From WHSW01 sp963821345 (GTDB taxonomy: Bacteria; Actinomycetota; Thermoleophilia; Solirubrobacterales; 70-9), in NCBI GenBank assembly GCA_963821345.1, contig CAWGDM010000001.1, forward strand, positions 930,001-994,000: 64,000 nt of DNA. Reading direction: 5' to 3'. Within the stretch, counting starts at the first letter, position 1. Each line of letters begins with the position of its first letter. A program made the position numbers and the translations under genes. This document shows positions 44,238 to 52,241 of this stretch, in pieces. Below the pieces are notes generated by a model. It was given only the letters and a program-made list of their open reading frames with translations, made no database searches and had not been told where the DNA came from.

Positions 44238-45685
44238 GCGCTCTTCAGCTCCTCGAGCGCGTCGAAGAGGAAGTCGATCAGGCGCCACGCGTCCGGGACC
44301 TGATCGCGGTCGGTGACGATGCCGACGTCCATCTTGCCGCAGTAGCTCATCACGGTGATGTTCAGGCCCATGCCGTCGGTGACCACTGAGACCGGGTAGT
44401 TGGCCTTCACCCGCGCGCCGCAGCAGTAGAGCGGGAACTGGGGCCCGGGAACGTTCGAGATCACCAAATTCCAGGCCGGGCGACCGCGGCTGCTGCCAGC
44501 GAGGCTGGTGGTCGCGCGGGCGGCCCGGGCGAAGACCGCCGGCGGGATGAAGTGGTTGGCGTCCTGGAGCAGGTCGGCCGGCATCGCCCGGTGGCGCTTC
44601 TTCATCGAGGCGAGCGCCTCGTGGGTCTGGTGCAGGCGCTCGATTGGGTCGACGACGTTGGTGAACAGCGGCGCGCTCATCAGCATGATCCGGTTGCCGT
44701 AGGTGCCCTGCTGCTGCTCGGAGCGCACCGAAACCGGGATCTGGGCGACCAGCGGGTCACCGGGCAGCTCGGTGTGGGCGATCAGCCAGCGGCGGACGGC
44801 GCCCGCGCAGATCGCGACGACGACATCGTTGACCGTGCAGCCGTGCGCGTTCTTGACCTCCTTGACCTCGTCGAGTCCGAGGCGCCCGAAGACGAAGCGC
44901 CGGTGGGGCGAGACGCGGCCGTTGAACGAGGTCCGGGGCGGCTTGAAGGCGGAGCGCTCGAGCTCGCCTCCCTCGCGCTCGCCGCGCACCATCTTGCGCA
45001 ACCGCTCAGAGGTCCGGGCGACCCTGTCGGCGCCGGGCAGGGTGCCGAAGACGGTCTCGTCGAGGTTCGGCAGCGCGGTTGGCAGCGAGCGCAGCATCCT
45101 CACCGGGTAGCGGGGTAGGCCGGCGATCCCGCGGGCGAGCATCTCCAGGTCGCTCGGCTCGCGGCCGTTCCCGCGCGCGCGGGGCTGTGGGCGCTCGGTC
45201 CCGCCGGGCTCGAGATCGAAGAGCACGCCCATGATCTCGGCGCCGGAGAGGCCGTCGATGGTCGCGTGATGGATCTTCGTCAGCATCGCCACCGACCCGT
45301 CCTCGAGCCCGTGGATCAAATACAGCTCCCACAGCGGCCGGGCGCGATCCAGGGGCCGGGAAACGATCCGCGCGACCTGCTCGGCGAGCTTGCTGTCGGT
45401 GCCCGGCGGCGCCAGCGCCAGCTCGCGGACGTGGAAGTCGAGGTCGAAGTCGGGGTCGTCGATCCAGTACGGGTAGTCCATGCCGAACGGGACCTCGACC
45501 AGCCGCCAGCGCATCGGCGGCAGCAGCGGCAGGCGCTCGGCGATCATCTGCTGGACGTCGGCGAGCTCCAGCTTGCCTCCCGGCGCGGTGCTCGGATCGA
45601 GGATCGCCAGCCCGCCGACATGGCCGCTTTGGCGGGCGTTCTCGAGGGCCAGGAACTGGGCGTCGACGCTGGTCAGCTGACGCAT
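44234..45685 (-). CDS. Wax ester synthase/diacylglycerol acyltransferase (WS/DGAT)
   Basis: The 483-residue acyl-CoA acyltransferase has the active-site motif HHATIDG (His139-Gly145) in TKIHHATIDGLSGAE. The opening MRQLTSVDAQFLALENARQ and the second-domain ISNVPGPQFPLYCCGARV are also diagnostic. The enzyme makes triacylglycerols or wax esters as storage lipid. It belongs to the group common in actinobacteria with a C-terminal helix LIDFLFDALEELKSA. The ATG has no clear Shine-Dalgarno sequence, and a 7-bp hairpin lies just upstream. Its neighbour is a secreted lipase and the convergent gene a phosphatase, a plausible lipid-turnover set. Confidence 0.92.
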   Translation of the reverse strand: MRQLTSVDAQFLALENARQSGHVGGLAILDPSTAPGGKLELADVQQMIAERLPLLPPMRWRLVEVPFGMDYPYWIDDPDFDLDFHVRELALAPPGTDSKLAEQVARIVSRPLDRARPLWELYLIHGLEDGSVAMLTKIHHATIDGLSGAEIMGVLFDLEPGGTERPQPRARGNGREPSDLEMLARGIAGLPRYPVRMLRSLPTALPNLDETVFGTLPGADRVARTSERLRKMVRGEREGGELERSAFKPPRTSFNGRVSPHRRFVFGRLGLDEVKEVKNAHGCTVNDVVVAICAGAVRRWLIAHTELPGDPLVAQIPVSVRSEQQQGTYGNRIMLMSAPLFTNVVDPIERLHQTHEALASMKKRHRAMPADLLQDANHFIPPAVFARAARATTSLAGSSRGRPAWNLVISNVPGPQFPLYCCGARVKANYPVSVVTDGMGLNITVMSYCGKMDVGIVTDRDQVPDAWRLIDFLFDALEELKSA

Positions 45686-45689
45686 CCAG

Positions 45690-45718
45690 CCGAGTCTTTC
45701 ACGATTCTCAGGACTCGG
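45690..45718. terminator. Hairpin upstream of WS/DGAT, at the end of the small membrane protein gene
   Basis: CCGAGTC (45690-45696) and GACTCGG (45712-45718) form a 7-bp perfect stem with a 15-base loop. It overlaps the last codons of the small gene on the minus strand. It may end or slow transcription between the two genes; no T tract follows. Confidence 0.35.
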
Positions 45719-45920
45719 CTGAGATTTGCGAGTTCCCGCCCGCTCCGTCCTGCCCGTAGTCGGTGTTGTCGTTGGGGTCGCCGAGCGCGATCGCCCCGGC
45801 GACGGCGAGCACCGCGGCTCCGCCGCCCGCCTTGCGGACGATCGCCCAGCGGCGCTTGATCACGGCCCGCTGCGGCTCGGGCTCGGGCTCGCGGTCGGTT
45901 GGGTTGTGGCTTCGGTCCAT
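45708..45920 (-). CDS. Small single-span membrane protein, hypothetical
   Basis: This 70-residue product has a charged start (MDRSHNPTDREPEPEPQRAV), a basic stretch (IKRRWAIVRKAGG), a hydrophobic segment of about 16 residues (GAAVLAVAGAIALGD) and a polar acidic tail (NTDYGQDGAGGNSQISAES). It is not recognised. Support comes from the membrane topology, GC3-rich codons and the lack of another gene in this 280-base gap. ATG 45920 is chosen; a GTG four codons earlier is possible. It may be co-transcribed with the WS/DGAT gene. Confidence 0.45.
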   Translation of the reverse strand: MDRSHNPTDREPEPEPQRAVIKRRWAIVRKAGGGAAVLAVAGAIALGDPNDNTDYGQDGAGGNSQISAES

Positions 45921-45972
45921 ACCGACACCCAAGCGCCGGCGCCTAAACGGAACCCGAAGGGCCGCTAAGAAC

Positions 45973-46935
45973 TCAATCGACGTACGGGGCCAGAGGCGGC
46001 TCGCCGTCCGCCTTCGGGCCGGTCGGGCCGAGGAGCTCGACCAGCTTCGTCGAGTAGGCGGCGAGCCTGGCCTCCGCGTCCGCCCGGCTGACCCCCGGGA
46101 CCGTGTCCTGAGAGCACGCCGACGGGTCGATGCGACCGAGCTCGGCCGGGCCGCGGTGGTCGAGCGCGTCGATCGCGATCGCGTACGCGGGCCCGTCGAA
46201 GGGGAGGTCGTTGTGCTGGGCCGGGTGGCCGGGGCAGAGGTCCTGCACGGTGAGGTTCGAGATCAGCGGGCTCTCGCCCCCGAGCACGGCCTGTTCGGGC
46301 AGCACGAAGACGGCGTCGTCGGCGGTCCCGATCGAGGTCATCGCGACCCGCCCGAAGGCGTGGCGGCCCGCGTTCAGCGCGGCGAGGAAGGCCGAGTCGC
46401 TGCGCATCTGGAACATCGACGCTGCGCACGCCGAGGGCATCGTGCAGACGCGGTCGGTGAACACCGCGCCTCCGTTGGGGGGCGCGAGCATGACCACGTC
46501 GCTGACCAGCCGGCGCAGGTCCGGCCACCAGCGCAGCGCCCAGCGCGCCTCGAGCCCGCCCTGGGAATGGGTGATCACGTCGATCCGCCTGCCGCTGCGC
46601 TCGGCCATCGTCCGGATCGCGTAGACGACGTACTCGGTCGAGGCCTGGATGTCGCCCGAGGCCAGGTCCGGGAGGTCGACCATGCAGGCGGGCTGGTTGC
46701 GCGCCGGCAGCGCCTCGAAGTAATTCCAGCTCCAGTTGATCGCGCTGTCGGCGAAGGTCCCGTGGACGAGCAGCACCGGGCGGTGCGCCGACTTGTCGAG
46801 CGGCCCGCTGCAGTCGAGTGCCGCGCGCATCGCGCCCTTCGGAGCGGTCAGCGGCGGGCCGTCGGCCGCGGCGGCGGCCGGCAGGACCAGCGAGGCGAGG
46901 AGCAGGGCAGTGGTGACGAAGAGCTTCTTGGACAT
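45973..46935 (-). CDS. Secreted triacylglycerol lipase-like alpha/beta hydrolase
   Basis: The 320-residue protein has a signal peptide (MSKKLFVTTALLLASLVLPA, cleavage after AAAAA) and an alpha/beta-hydrolase fold. The oxyanion segment is VLLVHGTFADSAINWSWNY, the nucleophile elbow THSQGG and the segment after it VVMLAPPNGGAVFTDRVC. This matches the actinobacterial lipase class 2/PGAP1-like family. Several cysteines suggest disulphides. ATG 46935 is preferred over a longer upstream frame because the signal peptide starts there. It is divergent from a TetR/QsdR-type gene, and a 23-bp palindrome lies 4 bases before its start, so repression by that protein is likely. Confidence 0.88.
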   Translation of the reverse strand: MSKKLFVTTALLLASLVLPAAAAADGPPLTAPKGAMRAALDCSGPLDKSAHRPVLLVHGTFADSAINWSWNYFEALPARNQPACMVDLPDLASGDIQASTEYVVYAIRTMAERSGRRIDVITHSQGGLEARWALRWWPDLRRLVSDVVMLAPPNGGAVFTDRVCTMPSACAASMFQMRSDSAFLAALNAGRHAFGRVAMTSIGTADDAVFVLPEQAVLGGESPLISNLTVQDLCPGHPAQHNDLPFDGPAYAIAIDALDHRGPAELGRIDPSACSQDTVPGVSRADAEARLAAYSTKLVELLGPTGPKADGEPPLAPYVD

Positions 46936-46938
46936 CAA

Positions 46939-46961
46939 TAGACAAATAGCAGATATGTCTA
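46939..46961. promoter_or_regulatory. 23-bp palindromic operator between the lipase and TetR genes
   Basis: TAGACAAAT (46939-46947) and ATATGTCTA (46953-46961) are inverted repeats with 8 of 9 pairs matching, around AGCAG. The site is AT-rich against a GC-rich background and touches the lipase start region, a typical TetR operator placement. Confidence 0.65.
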
Positions 46962-46992
46962 GTTTCGTCAACAGTCCACCAAAACGTCTACA

Positions 46993-47622
46993 ATGCGGTA
47001 CATCGCAACCCCGACCCGCCAGACCGGACTCGAACGCGCGCTCGCGGCGGGTCACAACGGCGGCCGCCCGACACCGCTGGAGGCGCTCGAGCTGGCCCGC
47101 CGGCGCTGGCTCGGGGGGGACAGGCTGGAGATGGGCGCGCTGGCGACCGAGCTCGGGATCAGCCGGGCGACGCTCTACACCTGGGTCGGCAGCAAGGAGC
47201 GCCTGCTCGGCGAGGTGATCTGGTCGTTCGCCGAGACCGGCGTCGCCCAGGCCCGCGCCGGGGCGTCCGGCACCGGCGCCGCGTACATCGTCGACGTCGT
47301 CCGCCGGTTCACCGCGCTCAACGCCAGCTTCGAGCCCCTGCGGGTGTTCATCGCCTCAGAGCCGCAGCTGGCCCTGCGCCTGCTGACCTCCAAGGAGGGC
47401 CCGATCCAGGAGCGGATGATCACCGTCGCCCGCGAGTTGCTCGATGAGCAGGTCGAGGCCGGCGAGCTGAGCCCGGCGCTCGACCTCGAGACCCTGTCCT
47501 ACTTGATGGTCCGGGTCTCGGAGTCCTTCCTGTACAGCGACCTGATCACCGGCGCCGAGCCTGAGACGGACAAGGGCGTCGAGGTGATCCGGATCCTGCT
47601 CGAGGCGCCGCCGGGCGCCTAG
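46993..47622 (+). CDS. TetR/AcrR family regulator (QsdR-like)
   Basis: This 209-residue regulator has a helix-turn-helix at about residues 28-78 (LEALELARRRWLGGDRLEMG, LATELGISRATLYTWVGSKE) and a C-terminal domain of QsdR type (LSYLMVRVSESFLYSDLITG). QsdR proteins control quorum-quenching lactonase genes in Rhodococcus, but here the divergent gene is a lipase, so the ligand may be a lipid or acyl compound. Start ATG 46993 overlaps a TACAAT sequence (46988-46993) that looks like a -10 box, so the true start or promoter may differ. A 23-bp palindrome upstream is the likely operator. Confidence 0.85.
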   Translation: MRYIATPTRQTGLERALAAGHNGGRPTPLEALELARRRWLGGDRLEMGALATELGISRATLYTWVGSKERLLGEVIWSFAETGVAQARAGASGTGAAYIVDVVRRFTALNASFEPLRVFIASEPQLALRLLTSKEGPIQERMITVARELLDEQVEAGELSPALDLETLSYLMVRVSESFLYSDLITGAEPETDKGVEVIRILLEAPPGA

Positions 47623-47674
47623 ATGCGCTAGCGGCGCTGGCTCACATTCCCGGCCTCGCCGCCGTTTCTGTGTC

Positions 47675-48526
47675 GTGGAGTTCGAGCTCGAATACAGCGG
47701 CCCGCTCGATGCCGATGGCCTGTTCGCCTTCTTCGCGGCCCGGGCCGTGCCCGGGATCGAGCAGGTCGAGGATGGCGCCTACCGCCGCAGCCTCCGGGTC
47801 GCCGGGGGTGCAGTGCTCGAGCTCCGGCCCGTCAACGGCCGCGTGGCCGGGCGCTTGCTCGGGGGCCGGGGGGGCGACCTGCCGGCCGCGATCGCCGCGA
47901 CCCGTCGGCTGCTGGACCTCGACGCCGACCCGGCTGCGATCGCGGCCGCGCTCGGCGAGGACGACCTCGTCGGGCCGCTCGTCCGCGCCAACCCCGGGCG
48001 GCGGCTGCCGGGCCACGCCGACCCGCTCGAGCTTGCGATCCGCGCGGTGATCGGACAGCAGGTCTCGGTCGCCGGCGCGCGGACGATCGCCGGGCGGCTG
48101 GTCACCGCGCACGGCGCTCCGCTCGCCCGGCCGGTCGGCGCCGTCACCCACCTCTTCCCGTCGCCCGGGGTGCTCGCCGACCTCGACCCCGACTCGCTGC
48201 CGATGCCGCGGGCGCGCGGGCGGGCGTTGGTCGGGCTGGCGGCCGCGCTTGCCGCGGGCGAGGTCGACCTCGGGCCCGGCGCGGAGCCGGTCGAGGCTCG
48301 GGCGCAGCTGGTCGAACTGCCCGGGATCGGCCCCTGGACGGCCGAGTACGTCGCGATGCGGGCCCTGGGAGATCGCGATGCCTTCCTGCCCACCGACCTC
48401 GGCGTGCGCCGGGCACTCGAACGGCTCGGCGAGGACGGCTCGCCACGGGCGGCGGCGGCGCTCGGTGAGCGCTGGCGGCCCTACCGCGCCTACGCGTTGT
48501 CCCACCTCTGGTCCACACTCAACTGA
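47675..48526 (+). CDS. alkA: DNA-3-methyladenine glycosylase II (AlkA)
   Basis: AlkA excises alkylated purines and O2-alkyl pyrimidines. The 283-residue protein has the AlkA N-terminal domain and the HhH-GPD fold: AIRAVIGQQVSVAGARTIAG, the hairpin LPGIGPWTAEYVAMRAL (about 215-231) and the catalytic Asp in LPTDLGVRRALERL (Asp241). The length is normal. GTG 47675 is the start; no Shine-Dalgarno sequence is seen. It is followed after 9 bases by ogt and then by a remnant of an Ada-type zinc domain, so this is a small alkylation-repair operon. Confidence 0.92.
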   Translation: MEFELEYSGPLDADGLFAFFAARAVPGIEQVEDGAYRRSLRVAGGAVLELRPVNGRVAGRLLGGRGGDLPAAIAATRRLLDLDADPAAIAAALGEDDLVGPLVRANPGRRLPGHADPLELAIRAVIGQQVSVAGARTIAGRLVTAHGAPLARPVGAVTHLFPSPGVLADLDPDSLPMPRARGRALVGLAAALAAGEVDLGPGAEPVEARAQLVELPGIGPWTAEYVAMRALGDRDAFLPTDLGVRRALERLGEDGSPRAAAALGERWRPYRAYALSHLWSTLN

Positions 48527-48535
48527 AAGGAAACG

Positions 48536-49066
48536 ATGCTGACCACCGACGAAACCAAGACGACGATCTACTGGACGGTCGACTCGCCGATCGGCGAGCT
48601 GCTGCTGGCGGGCGACGGCGAGCGGCTGCAGAAGCTCCACATGCAGAGCGGCCGCCGCCCGACCCGGGTGGGCACGAATTGGGTGCTTGATTCGGAGCCG
48701 TTCGCCGATCTCTGCGCCCAGCTCGACGAGTATTTCGCCGGTGAGCGGCGAGACTTCGACGTCGACCTCGACCCGCGGGGAACTGAGTTCGAGCTCCGGG
48801 TCTGGCGCGCGCTGCGCCAGATCCCCTACGGGGAGACCGAGTCCTACGGCAAGCTCGCGGAACGGATCGGGCGCCCCGGCCACGCCCGCGCCGTCGGCGC
48901 CGCCAACGGCCGCAACCCGATCGCCGTCGTCGTTCCCTGCCACCGCGTGATCGGCGCCGACGGCAGCCTCACCGGCTACGCCGGCGGCCTCGACCGCAAG
49001 CGGCTGCTGCTCGACCTGGAGGCGCCGCTGGCGCAGCTCGACCTGAGCTCGCCGTCGACTCGGTGA
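48536..49066 (+). CDS. ogt: Methylated-DNA--protein-cysteine S-methyltransferase
   Basis: Ogt transfers the methyl group of O6-methylguanine to its own cysteine. The 176-residue protein has TEFELRVWRALRQIPYGETE, SYGKLAERIGRPGHARAVG (the helix-turn-helix) and the acceptor motif IAVVVPCHRVIGADGSLTGY (Cys135). No Ada regulatory domain is attached. ATG 48536 has AAAGGAAA upstream and follows alkA by 9 bases. The gene ends 4 bases before an Ada-like fragment. The enzyme appears complete. Confidence 0.94.
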   Translation: MLTTDETKTTIYWTVDSPIGELLLAGDGERLQKLHMQSGRRPTRVGTNWVLDSEPFADLCAQLDEYFAGERRDFDVDLDPRGTEFELRVWRALRQIPYGETESYGKLAERIGRPGHARAVGAANGRNPIAVVVPCHRVIGADGSLTGYAGGLDRKRLLLDLEAPLAQLDLSSPSTR

Positions 49067-49070
49067 GCCG

Positions 49071-49196
49071 GACTTCACGCTGATCGGCGCCGACGGCTCC
49101 CCCTACGAGTCGTCGGCGCCGGGCACGCTCGGCGGCCACCGGCGCACGAAGCCAGCAGTTCTCGATGCCGCCGTTCAGAAGTCGAGTGTCGTCTGA
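49071..49196 (+). pseudogene. Fragment of an Ada-type metal-binding domain protein
   Basis: In the frame from 49071 the translation DFTLIGADGSPYESSAPG then TLGGHRRTK matches the start of an Ada-like zinc-domain protein family. It then loses similarity (PAVLDAAVQKSSVV) and stops at TGA 49194-49196. The following parts of the family, with the four zinc cysteines, are absent. No start codon is seen close upstream in this frame. It is a 41-codon remnant beside ogt and alkA, suggesting loss of an adaptive-response component. Confidence 0.5.
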
Positions 49197-49214
49197 GTCG
49201 CGGTATCCGCGACT
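49196..49214. terminator. Perfect 8-bp hairpin between convergent genes
   Basis: AGTCGCGG (49196-49203), loop TAT, CCGCGACT (49207-49214). It lies between the plus-strand repair genes and the minus-strand oxidase gene and works on both strands. No long T run follows, as usual in GC-rich actinobacteria. Confidence 0.55.
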
Positions 49215-49277
49215 AGAACGACTTTCGACGCACCTGGAAGAGCGCTACAAACGGGCGCGACCGCTACCGCGCCGCGT

Positions 49278-52241
49278 TCAGCCCCGGGTCAGCTCCTCGA
49301 GCGCGAAGACGAAGCTCTCGTAGGTGCGGCCGGTGCCCTGCTGGAGGCCGATCTCGCAGGTGCGGTTGGAGCAGAAGTTTGCGTCGAAGCTGCGGCCGGC
49401 GAGCTCGGCCGCCTGGTCGGCGGTCGCCGCCGGGGGCAGCTCGGGGTGCAGCATGCCGCGGTCTCCGGCGAAGCCGCAACAGGTGGCGGTGTTCGGGACG
49501 ACGACCTCGTCCGCGAGCTCGGCGGCGACCGCCGCGAGCGACCTGTCGAGCTCCAGGTGGCGGCTCGAACAGGGTGGGTGCACCGCCACCGAGCCGAGCC
49601 TGCGCCCGACCTCGAGCGCCGGCAGCAGCCGGTCGCGCGCCCAGGCGATCGAGTCGATCAGCGCCAGGCGCGAATGCCGCTCGGTGTTCAGCTCGCTGAG
49701 CAGCTCGACCGCCTCCTCGGCCAGCCCGAGGGTGCAGGAGCTGGCGTCGCAGACGACGGGCAATGCGCCGCCGTCCGACCAGCGCCAGAGCGCGTCGACC
49801 GTGTGGTTGGCCATTCGCCGGGCGCCGTCGGTGTAGCCCTTCGAGGTCCACGGGGTCGCGCAGCAGTGGCCGGCGACGTCGGGCGGGATCCACAGCGGAA
49901 CGCCGGCGCGAGCGGAGACCTCGACCAGGGCCTGGGGCAGGCTGAGCTCCGCCGCCGACCCCTCCGAGGCGTAGCCGAGGTGCGCCGCCGTTGAGGCGGC
50001 TGATGGTCGCGCCCGGCCGAAGATCCGGTTGACGCAGGCCGGCAGGTAGACGGCTGCGGCGCCGTCGCGGCGGGTCGCCGGCAGCTCGGCCGGCGCGGGA
50101 CGCGGCATGTTGGCGGGCCACTCGGGGACCAGGTCCGAGCTCAGCGCCCGCCGCGCCGCCCGGCTGGCGCCGCGGATCGCCCCCCGCGCGACCCGTCCCC
50201 TGTCGCCCGCCCCGAGGCTGGAGCGCGCGGCGCGCTCGGCCGACGCCCAGCGGTCGGCGAGCCGCAGCGCGACCTTCTCGGCGCGCTGCGAGTGCTGGCG
50301 GGCGCGCAGGCCCTTGACGTATTTGCCGGTGTCGATCCCGACCGGGCAGGCGAGCACGCAGCTGCCGTCGGCGGCGCAGGTCTCGAGCGCGTCGTACTCG
50401 TACTCGGCGAGCAGCGCCTCGAGCACCGGCGAGCCGGGGGCCTGGCGCGCCATCTCGCGCCGCAGCACGATCCGCTGGCGGGGGGTGGTCGTCAGCCAGC
50501 GGCTCGGGCAGACCGGCTCACAGAAGCCGCATTCGACGCAGGTCGTCACCTCGGCCTCGATCGCCGGCGTCGTCTTCAGGTTCTTCAGATGGACGCCCGG
50601 GTCGTCGCTGATCACGACCTCCGGGCCAAGGACGCCGTCCGGATCGGCGAGGCGCTTCACCCGGCGCATCAGCCCGGTTGCCTTGGCGCCCCACTCCCGC
50701 TCCACGAACGGCGCCATGTTGACCCCGGTCCCGTGCTCGGCCTTCAGCGAGCCGTCGTAGCGGTCGATCACCAGCTCGATCAGCCCGTCCATGAAGTGGT
50801 CGTAGTTGTCGAGATCCTCCGGCTTGGCGAAGTCGGGGGTGAGCATGAAGTGCAGGTTTCCCGCCGAGGCGTGGCCGGCGACCCCGGGGAGGAAGCCGTG
50901 CTCGGTGAGCAGCGCCTGCAGGTCCTTGGCCATCGCCGCCATCCGCTCGGGTCGCACGCAGACGTCCTCGACGATCAGCGCGGTCCCGGGGGCGCGCATC
51001 TTGCCGACCAGGCCGTGCATCCCCTCGCGGACCGTCCAGTAGACCTCGATCGTCTCCGCGTCGCGGTGAAACTCCGGCTCGCGGATCAGCTCCTGGCCGG
51101 ACAGCAGCTTCGCCGCCCGCGCCTCGGCCTGGTCGAGCTCGGCCTCGTCGGCGCCGCCGAACTCGACCAGCAGCGCGGCCGAGAACGGGTCGAGCTCCTT
51201 CCAGTACTCCGGCGTGCCGCGGATGTTGTGGGCGGCGACGATCAGCGCCGGCGCGACCATCAGCTCGACCGCCCGGGCGCCGGCGGCGACGAACTCCTGG
51301 ACCGGCTCGGTCGCCGCATCGACGTTCGGGAAGTGCAGCCACGAGACCGTCGTCCGCGCCGGTCGGGGGACGGTCTCGAAGACCGCCTCGGCGATGAAGG
51401 CGAGCGTCCCCTCGGAGCCGACCAGGAGCCGGCGGAGGATCTCGACCGGGGTCTCTGCGTCGAGGAAAGCGCACAGGCGGTAGCCGGTCGTGTTCTTGAT
51501 CTCGAACTTGGTCCGGATCCGCTCGACTAGCTCGTCGTCGGCGAGAATCTCGTCGCGGATCTCCAGCAACCCGGCCGCGAGCTCGGGCTCGGCCTCGGCG
51601 AAGCGACGCTCGGCGTCCGGGGCCTCAGTGTCGACGACCGTTCCCGACGCCAGCACGAAGGTGAGCGCGGCGACCGTCTCGTAGGAGTCGTGAGTGATGC
51701 CGCAGCGCATGCCGCCCGAGTTGTTCGCGATCACCCCGCCGACGCAGGCGATCTCGGTCGACGCGGGGTCGGGCCCGAGCTTGTAGCCGAGTGGGGCGAG
51801 GACGCGGTTGACCTCGCCGAGCAGGGTGCCCGGCTTGACCCGCGCCCGGGCGCCGCCGTCCTCGGTCCGGACGCCGCGGAAGTGGCGGCGGACGTCGATC
51901 AGGATGCCGTCGGTCTGCCCCTGGCCGTTGAGGCTGGTGCCGCCGGCGCGGAAGACGACCGGGGTCGAGGTCCGCCGGCCGTAGGCGATCACCGTGGCGA
52001 CGTCCCGCGGGTCGCGGGCGACGACCACCGCCTTCGGGAACAGCCGGTAGGGGCTGGCGTCGGACGCGTAGCGGACGATGTCCGAGGAGCGGGTGAGGAC
52101 GCGGTCGTCTCCCAGCAGGGCGATCAGGTCGGAGCGCAGCGGCTCCGGCGTCCCCTTCGCCACCCAGGCGGGGGCGGCGTCGGCGCTGGCGCTGTGCGAC
52201 TCGGGGGCGAGTCGCTCGGTCTTCGGCTCTAGAAGAGCCAC
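49278..52241 (-). CDS. FAD-binding and Fe-S-binding 2-hydroxyacid oxidase (GlcD-GlcF-like fusion)
   Basis: The 987-residue protein is an FAD oxidase fused to an iron-sulfur protein. The FAD_binding_4 domain has ARDPRDVATVIAYGRRTSTP, VVFRAGGTSLNGQGQTDG and GGVIANNSGGMRCG. The FAD-oxidase C domain has VGSEGTLAFIAEAVF and AGHASAGNLHFML. The ferredoxin motifs are CVECGFCEPVCPSR and CAADGSCVLACPVGIDTGK, and two CCG domains follow (VAGHCCATPW, NTATCCGFAGD). This is the D-lactate/glycolate-type dehydrogenase design that feeds electrons to quinone. GTG 52241 overlaps the decarboxylase stop by 13 bases. Repeat copy E lies inside the coding region near the first CCG domain and encodes AASTAAHLGYASEG. 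Confidence 0.9.
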   Translation of the reverse strand: MALLEPKTERLAPESHSASADAAPAWVAKGTPEPLRSDLIALLGDDRVLTRSSDIVRYASDASPYRLFPKAVVVARDPRDVATVIAYGRRTSTPVVFRAGGTSLNGQGQTDGILIDVRRHFRGVRTEDGGARARVKPGTLLGEVNRVLAPLGYKLGPDPASTEIACVGGVIANNSGGMRCGITHDSYETVAALTFVLASGTVVDTEAPDAERRFAEAEPELAAGLLEIRDEILADDELVERIRTKFEIKNTTGYRLCAFLDAETPVEILRRLLVGSEGTLAFIAEAVFETVPRPARTTVSWLHFPNVDAATEPVQEFVAAGARAVELMVAPALIVAAHNIRGTPEYWKELDPFSAALLVEFGGADEAELDQAEARAAKLLSGQELIREPEFHRDAETIEVYWTVREGMHGLVGKMRAPGTALIVEDVCVRPERMAAMAKDLQALLTEHGFLPGVAGHASAGNLHFMLTPDFAKPEDLDNYDHFMDGLIELVIDRYDGSLKAEHGTGVNMAPFVEREWGAKATGLMRRVKRLADPDGVLGPEVVISDDPGVHLKNLKTTPAIEAEVTTCVECGFCEPVCPSRWLTTTPRQRIVLRREMARQAPGSPVLEALLAEYEYDALETCAADGSCVLACPVGIDTGKYVKGLRARQHSQRAEKVALRLADRWASAERAARSSLGAGDRGRVARGAIRGASRAARRALSSDLVPEWPANMPRPAPAELPATRRDGAAAVYLPACVNRIFGRARPSAASTAAHLGYASEGSAAELSLPQALVEVSARAGVPLWIPPDVAGHCCATPWTSKGYTDGARRMANHTVDALWRWSDGGALPVVCDASSCTLGLAEEAVELLSELNTERHSRLALIDSIAWARDRLLPALEVGRRLGSVAVHPPCSSRHLELDRSLAAVAAELADEVVVPNTATCCGFAGDRGMLHPELPPAATADQAAELAGRSFDANFCSNRTCEIGLQQGTGRTYESFVFALEELTRG
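49965..50002 (+). repeat. Dispersed hairpin repeat, copy E (inside the FAD/Fe-S oxidase gene)
   Basis: The unit is antisense to the gene. Mini-hairpin GGC-gta-GCC is followed by GAG, stem GCGCC (49982-49986), loop GCCGTTGA and stem GGCGG (49995-49999), with 4 of 5 pairs. It keeps the host frame open and encodes AASTAAHLGYAS on the minus strand. Confidence 0.78.
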
